Shown here piece by piece: positions 33,636 to 43,196 of a stretch of DNA of 64,000 nucleotides. The number at the start of each line of letters is the position of its first letter. The first letter of the stretch is position 1. This DNA is from Diospyros lotus (Eukaryota > Streptophyta > Magnoliopsida > Ericales > Ebenaceae). The DNA is taken from the NCBI RefSeq assembly GCF_014633365.1, contig NC_068350.1, positions 6,588,501-6,652,500 of the forward strand. Reading direction: 5' to 3'. A program made the position numbers and the translations under genes. The notes beneath the pieces were generated by a model. It worked only from the letters and a program-made list of their open reading frames with translations, searched no databases and had not been told where the DNA came from.

Positions 33636-36600
33636 ATGTTAATTTTACCAAATTCATATACTTGTTCAATTTATAAATTTTACTACATTTCACTTTAATT
33701 GCATTTAAATGGGAAAGTAAGAATGGATAGCATGATTCGTCGTATCTTCATAATGTCATAAATCATGTATGATATCTTATAAATATAAACAATAAAAATG
33801 CATTAAATTACTTATTATGGGTTTAAAATAAAACTAACTCCTTACATGACACATGAAGTAGCTAGTTAAAACCTTGTATGCTAGCCTCTAGGGCATGGCG
33901 TAAGTGACAAAATTCTTAAGGTTTTTTTTTGGCAATAGTGGGGGATTAACTTTTGGTAGAAACAAAAATATCCTATTTGATAGAGACTAACCGCATATCC
34001 GCTTGGAAGTGTATAAGTTTGCGACCACATCCAATTTACTCGAAAATGAAACCAGAGGAAGACTAATCTCCTCTAAAATTAGACGGACAAACCTCAGACA
34101 CTTGAGCCATAATAAAAAAAAAAAGAAAATCTTATATGCTAACTACCATGTTAGGTAGCCGTTGGTGCATTGCATCCCTATCCTAATTGCTTACTTGGTA
34201 TGACAAAACATGGGATAAATTGTTGCATCATTCTCATTTCCCAACTTCATAATATTTATTGTCTTCACTGAATTTGTGGAACATTTGACTCACCCCACCA
34301 CAAATTTTAGTGTGTAGGTTGGAGATTGGGAATCCGCATTCACGACATTCATTAAAAACTAATGATCATGGTACCTATGCTTTAGAATACTACATACGCT
34401 ACTATCCAATAATTAGAATAGATTTTTTGACTTAGAGGTTAGAACTCTTAATTTAAATATGTAATGAAATATTGGCACATTACCCTTAAGAATTATGGGA
34501 CGTCGATAAATGAATTCTATAAACATTTACAATATTATTATGTTTATTTATTCTCATGAATGTGAATGGATGAATAACTATAAAGGATGATAGGTTTACT
34601 ATTTCTTGGTGAGACTTACAATCCCATTAAGGAATAGTGACAGTTATGATCTTCTAATTTGGTTCATGACAAAAAATGTTCATTGTTTAAGAGTATAGAA
34701 AGGTTTTGAACTCACGACTATATATTTATGATAAGGAATAGATCATCGACAGAGTCACATGATTAGATTATCAATAGAGTCAAGTGATTCTCATTCAAAT
34801 TTTTTATAAAAATTTATTTGTTTAGCATTACTTGTCTCTATTATTACATTTGCATATAAAAACAATGGGTTAAATTCATATCCACATTCACATGGCTTTT
34901 CAATAACAGAAATTGTGGTCCATGGAGAATCTGTCTCTTTATTCCATCTGTTGATCCATAGAACCAAGGGCCCTTTGCAAGTTTGCAACCTTGTTCACAT
35001 CTTTCTCTACTTGTCCTTTTTCACTTTCATTGGCAAATGAGAATGGGGCTTTGCAGTTCAGTTGGCCACTTGGTTTAGCTCACTTTGGCAGTAGTTAATA
35101 TCTGAGGATTTTAAATGGGTTCTGTAACTCGTTCTAGTTTTGGGCTTTACATGCCTTTGAAACTTTTTCCAACTTCTCCTTCCAGTGTGGATTGACCTCG
35201 GGGCTCCCAAATTTCCTATGAAAATGATATACAAATTTTCATTAAAAATACTTAAATAAATAAAATAATATAAAATGGCATTTATGAAACTATGACTGGG
35301 TCGTTTTGTATGAAACTTTTGTGAAGAAATTGTCCTTCTACCAACATTATTCTTTAAAGGATTATACTATTACTGTTTTTGAACATGTAAAGTTCTTTAT
35401 AAAACTTTGTCTTTGCATAGCAAACTTCAAATTTCCCATGGGCATGTGCATGGTGATATTTCTTACGGACATCCATCCAATACTTCCAAGTGCTAAAACA
35501 TATACTAATAGTATGAATGACGGATGATATGTTGCTTGACGTGGACTAGTAACAATATGAGTGAGGGATGATATGTTGCACGACGTGGACTAGCAGGGGG
35601 TGTGTGGGTCCCTCCTCCTCTCATGGGACTCACACCCCTTGTCTTGATTTACTTGCGTCAGGGCAAATTTTATATTACCTGATGCGGGCATACAAGGGGG
35701 AGAGGGTCACGGTAGGGCCCACGCCACTCTCTGAGTTTGTCTGTGTCGAGCAAATATTATGTTGTCCGACGCGAGCAACATAACACTTCACTATATATAT
35801 ATATATATATTTGAATAGAGGATGAATTTTAATAATGACAATAAAATTCATCTTTTACAACATGATATAGGTTTGAGTTGTGAAAATAAAATAAGATTAA
35901 AATTATGTAAAACAACGACGCTCTCTCGACTTTCGTAAAGTGGAGTGTCTCACCTGACAATTTAATTGGTGGCATTACTAACTAAAAATTCATACATAGA
36001 AATAAAAATTTCCCCTCATATATGATATTTAGATGCAAGTATATATGCACTGATTTTTGCATTAGCTCACAAGTCAAGTTTACACATCCCCCCTGAACAG
36101 CTGAAGGCTCAAGCCCAATCAGATGAAAGAAGTGCTTAATCTGCTTGATTTTACATTAGGCTTTTAGCGCATTAAGTAAGGTGTCAATTAAATGGTTCTC
36201 AATGCTTATCTATGAACCATCGAGGGAGATGCTAAACAGTGGAACACCACTGCCACAGCTGGGAAAAGATTGAATGATTGTAATTTTGAACCTTAAAATC
36301 TCTAAGAAATTCTGCACCAAAATGATATAATAAGACATGAATAATTTTTATTGTTTCAATATTGGAACATTGAGGAACAAAGAGATCAAATTCGGGTATT
36401 TCTTGAACTATACTTCATCGAGTATGTATAGTTTGGTTGAAACTAGGTTTACAAATGTAGGCTTTGTAGTATAATTAGAGTTAATTAAGGTTTCCTAAGA
36501 AACCGATAAGATGGAAATGGATTGTATTCTAGTGGATCTGGTTCTTACACCAAATGTTGGATGAAGAAGCTTTTCTCATGAAGAACTTCAATCAGTCACT

Positions 36601-36705
36601 TAGGCTGGTTTGTTTTCCCCATCAGCTACTTAACTCTCCGTCTCTACCTTTCCAGGATGGCTAGGACATTAATGTTCTCTTGCCACCTTATAATACAAAC
36701 CTCTT
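33636..36705. other. Intergenic DNA upstream of the FLA cluster
   Basis: Mostly AT-rich without genes. A GC-richer patch at 35515-35790 holds two 44-bp-spaced copies of GATGATATGTTGC..GACGTGGACTAG (35522 and 35566) and a diverged third (ATTATGTTGTCCGACGCGAG near 35756). Its origin is not recognised. Confidence 0.4.
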
Positions 36706-36750
36706 ACCTAACTTCATGCCTCTTTCCATCTCATCCAAACTCAATAAAAG
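36706..36750 (+). promoter_or_regulatory. FLA gene 1 promoter module: ACCTAAC then CTCAATAAAAG
   Basis: ACCTAAC (36706-36712) fits the secondary-wall MYB element ACC(A/T)A(A/C)(T/C). CTCAATAAAAG (36740-36750) lies 27 bp further on and about 97 bp before the ATG, in the place of a TATA-like box. FLA gene 2 has the same two sites with the same 27-bp gap. Confidence 0.5.
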
Positions 36751-36846
36751 GCCAATTCTCTTGCAGCAAAACATGTGCAATTCTCCAATTCAACACAAAA
36801 AGCAGTAGCTTGCCTCATACTGCATACTAGAGCAAATCCCACAAAA

Positions 36847-37722
36847 ATGGTGAACCAAATCCTCTTCCCATTGTCACTTGTAGTGATCATCCTCTGCTTC
36901 CCCAATGTCTTTGCTCAGGCTCAGGCTCCGGCACAACCCCCGGTTACTCTGCCTCCACCAGTGGCCCCGGTTACTCTGCCTCCACCAGTGGCCCCGGTTG
37001 CTCAGCCACCCCCAGTAGCCCCGGTTGCTCAGCCTCCAGCTCAAGTGCAGCCCGTGACAATGGGGCCGGCACCAGCAGGGCCAACCAACCTCACTGCCAT
37101 CCTTGAGAAGGCTGGTCACTTCACCACTCTCATCCGGCTGCTGAGGAGCACACAGATTGATGCTGAAATCTACAAGCAGCTCAACGATTCGAGCCAGGGC
37201 CTAACAGTTTTTGCCCCAACTGATAATGCCTTTGGCAACCTCACCCAAGGAATACTCAACTCATACAGTGATCAGCAGAAGTTCCAGCTGGTGAAGTTCC
37301 ATCTCCTCCCCTCCTTCTTTTCCCTCCCCGAGTTCCAAACTGTCAGCAACCCGATGAGCACAGAGGCCGGGAGCAACTCTCAGTACCCGCTAAACGTGAC
37401 CACTACCGGCAGCGTGGTGAACGTATCAACCGGGGTTGTTAATGTAACAGTAGATGGCACAGTTTATACTGATAACCAGTTGGCAGTGTATCAGGTGGAC
37501 CAGGTGCTTCTTCCATTATCCTTTTTTGTGACTCCAGCACCGGCTCCTGCACCATCATTATTGGTGCCCAAGAAGAAGGCTCCATCTCCTTCAGCCCAAT
37601 CCACCAGTAATTCTGATGATTCTGATACTAGTACTACTACAGCTTCCGGCGCAATTCGATTGGCAATCAATGCCATGTCCCTTGCAGGATTTGTTGTTGC
37701 AGCACTGTCTTTATGTGCTTGA
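36847..37722 (+). CDS. FLA: Fasciclin-like arabinogalactan protein, FLA11/12 type (gene 1)
   Basis: Single exon, 291 residues. The ATG at 36847 (AAAATGG context) is chosen; the frame further upstream has only GTG. Residues 1-23 are a signal peptide. Residues 24-78 are a Pro/Ala/Val-rich arabinogalactan region with four 9-residue repeats. One fasciclin domain covers about 80-228, with H1 LTVFAPTDNAF (119-129), the YH-region FHLLPSF (151-157) and H2 LAVYQVDQVLLPL (212-224). A second AP-rich region (229-238), a Ser/Thr-rich linker and a hydrophobic C-terminal tail (from about 272) fit a GPI-anchor signal. Several N-glycosylation sites (NLT, NVT, NVS). Family members act at the plasma membrane and secondary cell wall in fibres and xylem; that role is inferred. 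First of three tandem copies. Confidence 0.95.
   Translation: MVNQILFPLSLVVIILCFPNVFAQAQAPAQPPVTLPPPVAPVTLPPPVAPVAQPPPVAPVAQPPAQVQPVTMGPAPAGPTNLTAILEKAGHFTTLIRLLRSTQIDAEIYKQLNDSSQGLTVFAPTDNAFGNLTQGILNSYSDQQKFQLVKFHLLPSFFSLPEFQTVSNPMSTEAGSNSQYPLNVTTTGSVVNVSTGVVNVTVDGTVYTDNQLAVYQVDQVLLPLSFFVTPAPAPAPSLLVPKKKAPSPSAQSTSNSDDSDTSTTTASGAIRLAINAMSLAGFVVAALSLCA
36938..37045 (+). repeat. 27-bp tandem repeat coding Pro-rich 9-mers
   Basis: Four units starting at 36938, 36965, 36992 and 37019, coding PVTLPPPVA, PVTLPPPVA, PVAQPPPVA and a diverged last copy. The 27-bp period keeps the frame. Absent from the two neighbouring FLA genes. Confidence 0.9.
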
Positions 37723-38031
37723 GTCGAAAACCGGTTGCTGTGGATTGTGCTTTGTGTACAAGTGTGCTGCTATGCAGGCACTGCCTCTCTTTTATTGTTT
37801 TGACTTGAAAACTGTTTGATGTTGATTGTCTTTTATGTCACACTGTTTCTATTTTTTCATTGAAATAGAATAGTTCCTTTTGAGTAATCTCTCTCTCTCT
37901 CTCTCTCTCTCTCAGTGAACTGTTCCCTTTAAAAAAAAAAAGAACTCATCTATCAAGGAAACATGTTTATCTTTGAGCAATTGGTGGCTGAATAGTTAGG
38001 TTGTGTGGAAATTTGAAGATAGAAGTAGTCC

Positions 38032-38062
<31 letters not shown>

Positions 38063-39717
38063 AAAAAAAAAAAACAGCCAAGATTAGTGAGTGTTGTATT
38101 TAAGTGAAGCTTCAAACGGCAGCGTTTTGCGGAAGGGCAGTAGGGTCTTTTGGCAACCCCCATGACTGCCCAAAACAGCAGCATTTTGGGCCCTAGGTGG
38201 AGGGCCAAACGGCAACCGTCTTTGCTGTTTCCCTTGGCGTGCTTCTCTTTGTCTTTTAGCCTGCCTCTTCCCTGATCGTTGATGCTCTGCTATGCCTTTA
38301 TACGATGTAATCTGCATCACTTGAGTCTTCTTTATATCAGCTACAGTCGTCTCGAGATGTGTAGTGGGATAGCCTCCAATTATCTGCTTCCATTAGGGTT
38401 TGTTCAATCATTCTCTGATTCATTCTTTCTATATAGATGCTTTGTTCATTTTCTCTCTAGTAAGCCTCTAATCTTTAGCTTGTGGTTATGGGGCTGTTTT
38501 AATTTAAGAGTCGATTTTTGTACAGTGAGATCTGAGAGTATTCTTTGTTTGTAATCGGTGGCTGTAAACAGATTTTATCCCTATAGTGCAGTGAACTCCT
38601 TTTGTCGGAACTCAACATGAACGTAGCTCTCTTTAACGGGTGAACTACAGTAAATTGTTTATGTTCTTTGTTTTAATTTGTTGATTTAGGGTTGAGCTTC
38701 ATCTCATCCCAACAGTGAGACATATGCAATTATTTTGAACAGATGAGAGAACTCATTCAACAAATTATTGAATTATCCATAAAATATTTCTGTAATCAAA
38801 TTGATTAATTTCAGCACCTACTTTCACCAGATCCATGGCTTCGATGTGTTTCCTTCTGCCATATCCTGCCCGTCATCAGATGAAAGCAGTGTTCAACCTG
38901 ATTAATGTACCCGAAAGCCGAAAAAGAAAACAAAAACAATAACACAGTTTGAATGTAGAAGGTTCTTTAGTATGAAATGCATACAAGCAAACAATCTGGA
39001 TGCCTTCTCCAAGCTCATAAAAGCTGTTCCTTTTTTCTTTTTGCTAAGCCGTCAGATTTGAGTGGTAATATGAGAATAAACTTGCACTGCAATTTGAAGT
39101 GTTAGGAATCTGTAAGAAGTTATATTTATGCCAAAGAATTTAAAGCTACTTTTACTCCATCTGTTGAGCACAATTGTAAAGACACAGATTTATCCATTCA
39201 AGGATAAGCAAGTGGCTGTTCCTAAAAGTTTTCTTGTCAAATTAAAAGTCTTGTTCATAATTCAACATTCAGAACTCAGAGAAAGTAAAAGAACAAATTC
39301 GGCTATTTCTTGAAGACAAACACAAGAAGCTGCCGGTAAAATTCTATTGCAGAACATAAGAATACACCTCTTGATCCCATTGATACTGCACGAATTTCTT
39401 GAAAATACAAGTGTTCCGTCAACAGATCTTTCAAAAAAGAAAAGCCATCTCACTTGACATCTGGTTCCAAGAGGGGATCTAACAAAAAGTTAGAAGTGGC
39501 CTTAATTTCTACATAAAGGCTGTCCCAACCTCAAAAATGAAGAAAACATGGTTCACTGATACTAACAGTACCTCAACGGCTTGCCAAATTGTTTTTTCCC
39601 CATTGCTAAGCAAACTGCTAGCTGCTTGAACATAATCTCTCCTTTTCTGTATCTCTCTACCTTACATGAAAAGTGGGATATGAATGTATTCTTTCAACCA
39701 GTAAAATGTGTCCCATT
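37723..39717. other. Spacer between FLA genes 1 and 2
   Basis: 3' UTR of FLA gene 1 with a (CT)n microsatellite at 37888-37913, then the C23A22 tract at 38030-38074. The rest shows no gene or known element. Confidence 0.5.
38030..38074. repeat. (C)23(A)22 homopolymer junction
   Basis: Twenty-three C followed by twenty-two A; on the - strand this is T22G23, matching the T20G23 at 19040-19082 in type and G length. Flanks are unrelated by eye. Confidence 0.95.
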
Positions 39718-39762
39718 ACCTAACTAGACAATCACTTGCCATCTAACCCCACTCAATAATAA
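39718..39762 (+). promoter_or_regulatory. FLA gene 2 promoter module: ACCTAAC then CTCAATAATA
   Basis: ACCTAAC at 39718-39724 and CTCAATAATA from 39752, again 27 bp apart as in gene 1, followed by CCCAATTCCCTTGCA (gene 1: GCCAATTCTCTTGCA). Confidence 0.5.
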
Positions 39763-39834
39763 CCCAATTCCCTTGCAACCCTGCCTATCGAATTCTTCTG
39801 CATTTTATGTTCATAACAGCTAGGTTTTCAGCAG

Positions 39835-40587
39835 ATGCAGAGTAGCAGAAAGCTCGATAAAATGTTGAAGCAGCTCGTCCCACTATTGCCACTTATCCTG
39901 ATCTTCTTCCTCTATTTCCCAGCAGTTTTTGCTCAGTCTCCAGCACCAGCCCCGGCTCCATCTGGCCCGCCTAATGTTGTTAAGATCCTAAAGAAGGCAG
40001 GTCACTTTTCCAAGATGATCCGGCTGCTAAAGAGGACAAAGATGGATGACAGAATTTTCTCACTGCTCAACAACTCAAACCCCCTAACCATCTTTGCTCC
40101 AACCGATGAGGCCTTTGCTCACCTCAAATCAGAGACTCTAAAGTCGTTAACTTTCCAGCAAAGGATTCAGCTGGTGCAGTTTCATGTCATCAATAATATG
40201 CTTTCCTTCTCAGACTTCGAAACAGTTACCAATCCATTGAGCACACAGGCAGGCGACAACCGCAAGTATATGTACCCGCTCAACGTGACCATGACAGGGA
40301 ATCAGGTGAACATATCAACCGGGATTGTTAATGCAACAGTGACAAACACTATATATACTGATAACCTGTTGGCATTGTATGAGGTGGACAAAGTTCTCCT
40401 CCCTCTGCACTTCTATGTCTCACCACCTCCCGTTCCTCCACCGCCAGCAAAGCCAGTGGTGGAAGTTCCTCCTCCGGAATCCCCTCCAGCTGATGATTCG
40501 TCCGATGCAACACATAAGATTCACCATGGACTCACTGTAATATCTTTCATAGGCTATGTTGTTGCAACAATTTATTTATGCCTTTGA
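39835..40587 (+). CDS. FLA: Fasciclin-like arabinogalactan protein, FLA11/12 type (gene 2)
   Basis: Single exon, 250 residues from ATG 39835. A second ATG at 39862 (MLKQLVPLLP) would give a more compact signal peptide and is a real alternative. Signal peptide to about residue 33, a short AP-repeat (SPAPAPAPSGPP), and one fasciclin domain (about 46-195) with H1 LTIFAPTDEAF (84-94), FHVINNM in the YH region and H2 LALYEVDKVLLPL (179-191). A Pro-rich C-terminal stretch and a hydrophobic tail after DSSDATHK fit a GPI signal. AATAAA at 40670-40675 may be its poly(A) signal. Same strand and class as its neighbours, so a local duplicate. The His of the YH region is present but the following residues differ from gene 1. 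Confidence 0.94.
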   Translation: MQSSRKLDKMLKQLVPLLPLILIFFLYFPAVFAQSPAPAPAPSGPPNVVKILKKAGHFSKMIRLLKRTKMDDRIFSLLNNSNPLTIFAPTDEAFAHLKSETLKSLTFQQRIQLVQFHVINNMLSFSDFETVTNPLSTQAGDNRKYMYPLNVTMTGNQVNISTGIVNATVTNTIYTDNLLALYEVDKVLLPLHFYVSPPPVPPPPAKPVVEVPPPESPPADDSSDATHKIHHGLTVISFIGYVVATIYLCL

Positions 40588-42237
40588 TCCGACAGCTGCT
40601 TCATGATCATTGGCTTTTGTGTGTGGGCAATGTTATTTTTAATTTCAACAAATGATTCCATTTCTCTTGAATAAACTCTCTCTCCCTCCCGCATTGATTC
40701 CAACGATTAAAACTCATGCAAAATTTTCCAATAGATACATGATTCTGCCAAAAGAATTGGCAAAAACTTAAAACTGCAATTTCTATTTAAACCGTATTCA
40801 AGACTGGAACGTATTTCATTTGAAGTCAAAATCATTAGATTCATTTATACTGAATGGAAAATTACCAGAAAAACCTTTCTTGTAAATACTAGCTTCTATC
40901 TTAACATAGTATGAGAATTGATGGGGTATGCTTTAGTCTCTTTGATCAACTCATTACAACAATGCAGGCCTTTAAGATCCAATTGATCCACAGATCAAAA
41001 CCCCTTTATTTTGACAATCATGTAAACAATTGAACGGGATGTTTCACCAACCAGAACCTGTCAGATCAGTTTAATGCTTTATCCTGTCAAATCCAAAACA
41101 TAAATAGGAAAGAAGCCCCGATTGATACTCTCACTTTTATTAAGTGATGCTTACTTCTGATCTTCCTGACAGATATGAAGAACAAAATAATAAAGAAAAA
41201 GATCGAGGGAAAGTAGCATCTGTCACCAACCTCTAGACATCCAAATCAAAAGGCTTGAAAAGAGGCCTCAGAGAAAGTTGCATCAGTCACCAAACTTCAT
41301 ATCATTTGCAATTGTGACACATTCTGTTCTGAATGAATTATGCCAATCCTAACCCTCAGAATTCTGCCAGAAACTATGTATGAAACCAATTCAAACTACT
41401 TCACTGCTTGCTAAGAACAAGTACACGAACAAAACGAAAAGAAAAACCAAGGAAGATCATATTTTGCCAGAACTTCTTTGATCTTGTACCAAGTTACTGC
41501 ATAGATGACTTAACAGTAAGACTTGGTACATCCATTCCATGGATATGTTAACAAGGTATACTGTGTACAGGCAGAACATCAAGGCTAAGATGCATCGACA
41601 GACTCAGAACAGTAATGCTACGTTTTGTACTAGGTATCAAATGGGTCTGGGTAGAACTCACTCATAAAAGCTAACGCAGAGGAGGAGAGTGCCCAAACCA
41701 GATATAAACAATATAACAAGTAACTTAGCAATATGGGACAAATCACAAATGTAACTTCTAACACTAGGATCTGCGGATTCCAAACAAGCAAGGGGAAGGC
41801 TTCGAACAAATATGATAATCTGTTCCCTCCCCTGACTCTCACATGCACAAGAGAAACAGCCCCCCTCCCCCCCCACCTTCTTTTTTTTTTCTATTCATCG
41901 ACAAATCATTGTTCCAATCATAGTCATAGCCCAGGTAAGAGACAGAGCTGGCTAAGTGCTGTTGAGGGGAGAAACACAATCAGCCATTTTCTTTTCTTTT
42001 CCTTCCACAAATCCTTGCTCCAATAATAGAAAATGAAGCTGTTGCCGAGTAATTCGAGCTACAGAACGGTGATAATTCCAGCCATTGCATCAAAATCCGG
42101 TGGAGGAAGGTTTCTTCATATCATTCAGTGGCAATCACATTACCAGCTGTTCTTCCCCCATTAGCAAGCAACTTCTCTGCTCTCACACCTTACTGATAAT
42201 GCCAGAATATGAATATTACCTTAAAATCTATCCTGCT
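40588..42237. other. Spacer between FLA genes 2 and 3
   Basis: No gene or mobile element recognised. A C-rich stretch lies at 41862-41876. Confidence 0.4.
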
Positions 42238-42260
42238 ACCTAATTTCACTCTCAATAAAA
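42238..42260 (+). promoter_or_regulatory. FLA gene 3 promoter module: ACCTAAT then CTCAATAAAA
   Basis: ACCTAAT (42238-42244), also within the ACC(A/T)A(A/C)(T/C) consensus, and CTCAATAAAA (42251-42260) about 75 bp before the ATG. The gap is 6 bp instead of 27. Confidence 0.45.
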
Positions 42261-42334
42261 TCCGAATTCCCATTCATCCATCGCAAGCCAGACTAAAGAA
42301 AGTTCAGAAAACAGTACTGATCTTCTTCATATCA

Positions 42335-43196
42335 ATGGCCAACAATCTTCTCTCACCGTTGCCTCTTCTTCTTATCTTCTTCCTCCACTCTCCCACGGTC
42401 TCTGCTCAGCCTCCGGCAGCTGCTCCTGCGCCGCCCGGTCCGCCCAACATAACGGCAATCCTCGAGAAGGCCGGCCACTTCAGTAAACTAATCCGGCTGC
42501 TAAAGCACACCCAGATGGACGACAGAATCTACAAGGAGCTCAACAACACCGAAGAAGGTGTTAGAATATTTTTGAGAATATTGCTAAATTATTTACTTAT
42601 AATTCTTTATATATCCAACGCAACATAATGCATTTGGATCGATATTTTCTCTCTTAGCACATCATTTCTAATAATCTCAAAATATTCTAACTGAAGGTCT
42701 GACTGTCTTCGCGCCGAACGATAAGGCCTTCACTGACGTGGAGAAACGCCGGCTGATAAAGTCCTTCTCGGAGCTGCAGAGGATTCAGCTCTTGCAGTAC
42801 CATGTGGTTCCGACTCTGATTCCCTTCTCGGAGTTTCAAACTCTGGGCAATCCGGTGAACACCGAGGCCGGAAGTAACACCGACGATCAGTTTCCGCTGA
42901 ACGTGACAACGTCGGAGGATCAAGTGAACGTGACAACTGGGGTTGTGAATACTACAGTGTCAAGCACAGTATATATCGATGACAAGCTTGCTGTTTACGA
43001 GGTGGACAAAGTGTTGCTTCCCTTGCATTTCTTCCCGGCGACGTCTGCTCCTGCTCCGGCGCCGGCCAACCCGGAGAAGAAGGCTCTACCTCAGCCGGAA
43101 ATTTCAGCGGCGATGGCTGTGACTAGGCGGGAACCGGAACTTGAACGCGTCATGCTGTTTGCTTTGCAGTTTCTGTTTTTCCAGTATTTTCTTTGA
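42335..43196 (+). CDS. FLA: Fasciclin-like arabinogalactan protein (gene 3) with a MITE-derived intron or disruption
   Basis: Read as two exons, 42335-42557 and 42697-43196, it gives an uninterrupted 240-residue FLA: signal peptide (MANNLLSPLPLLLIFF..VSA), AP-rich stretch, and a fasciclin domain with H1 LTVFAPNDKAF just after the junction, QYHVVPT and H2 LAVYEVDKVLLPL. An AP-rich segment and a hydrophobic tail follow. The ATG at 42335 is used; the upstream ATG at 42209 in the same frame would bury the signal peptide. The 139-nt interruption starts GT, ends AG, and is made almost wholly of a 133-bp inverted-repeat insertion. Without splicing the frame stops at TAA 42626-42628 and half of the fasciclin domain and the GPI signal are lost. 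Both neighbours are intronless. Confidence 0.85.
42560..42692. mobile_element. 133-bp MITE in FLA gene 3, forming a GT-AG intron
   Basis: Inverted ends GTTAGAATATTTTTGAGA (left) and, reversed from 42691, GTTAGAATATTTTGAGAT. Direct repeats GAAGGT at 42554-42559 and 42693-42698. The left copy gives the donor (AAG|GT), the right copy the acceptor (GAAG|GT). The inside is AT-rich; TTTCTAATAAT near 42666-42676 could serve as a branch point. One extra T (42692) lies between the right inverted repeat and the target copy, so the superfamily is not settled. Confidence 0.85.

Noticed and set aside
36874..37119. - strand frame with WGHWWRQSNRG repeats
   Set aside because: Antisense of the Pro-rich repeats of FLA gene 1.
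42209..42628. A 139-codon frame covering the first half of FLA gene 3
   Set aside because: It is the unspliced first exon read into the MITE; the fasciclin domain continues in frame after 42697.
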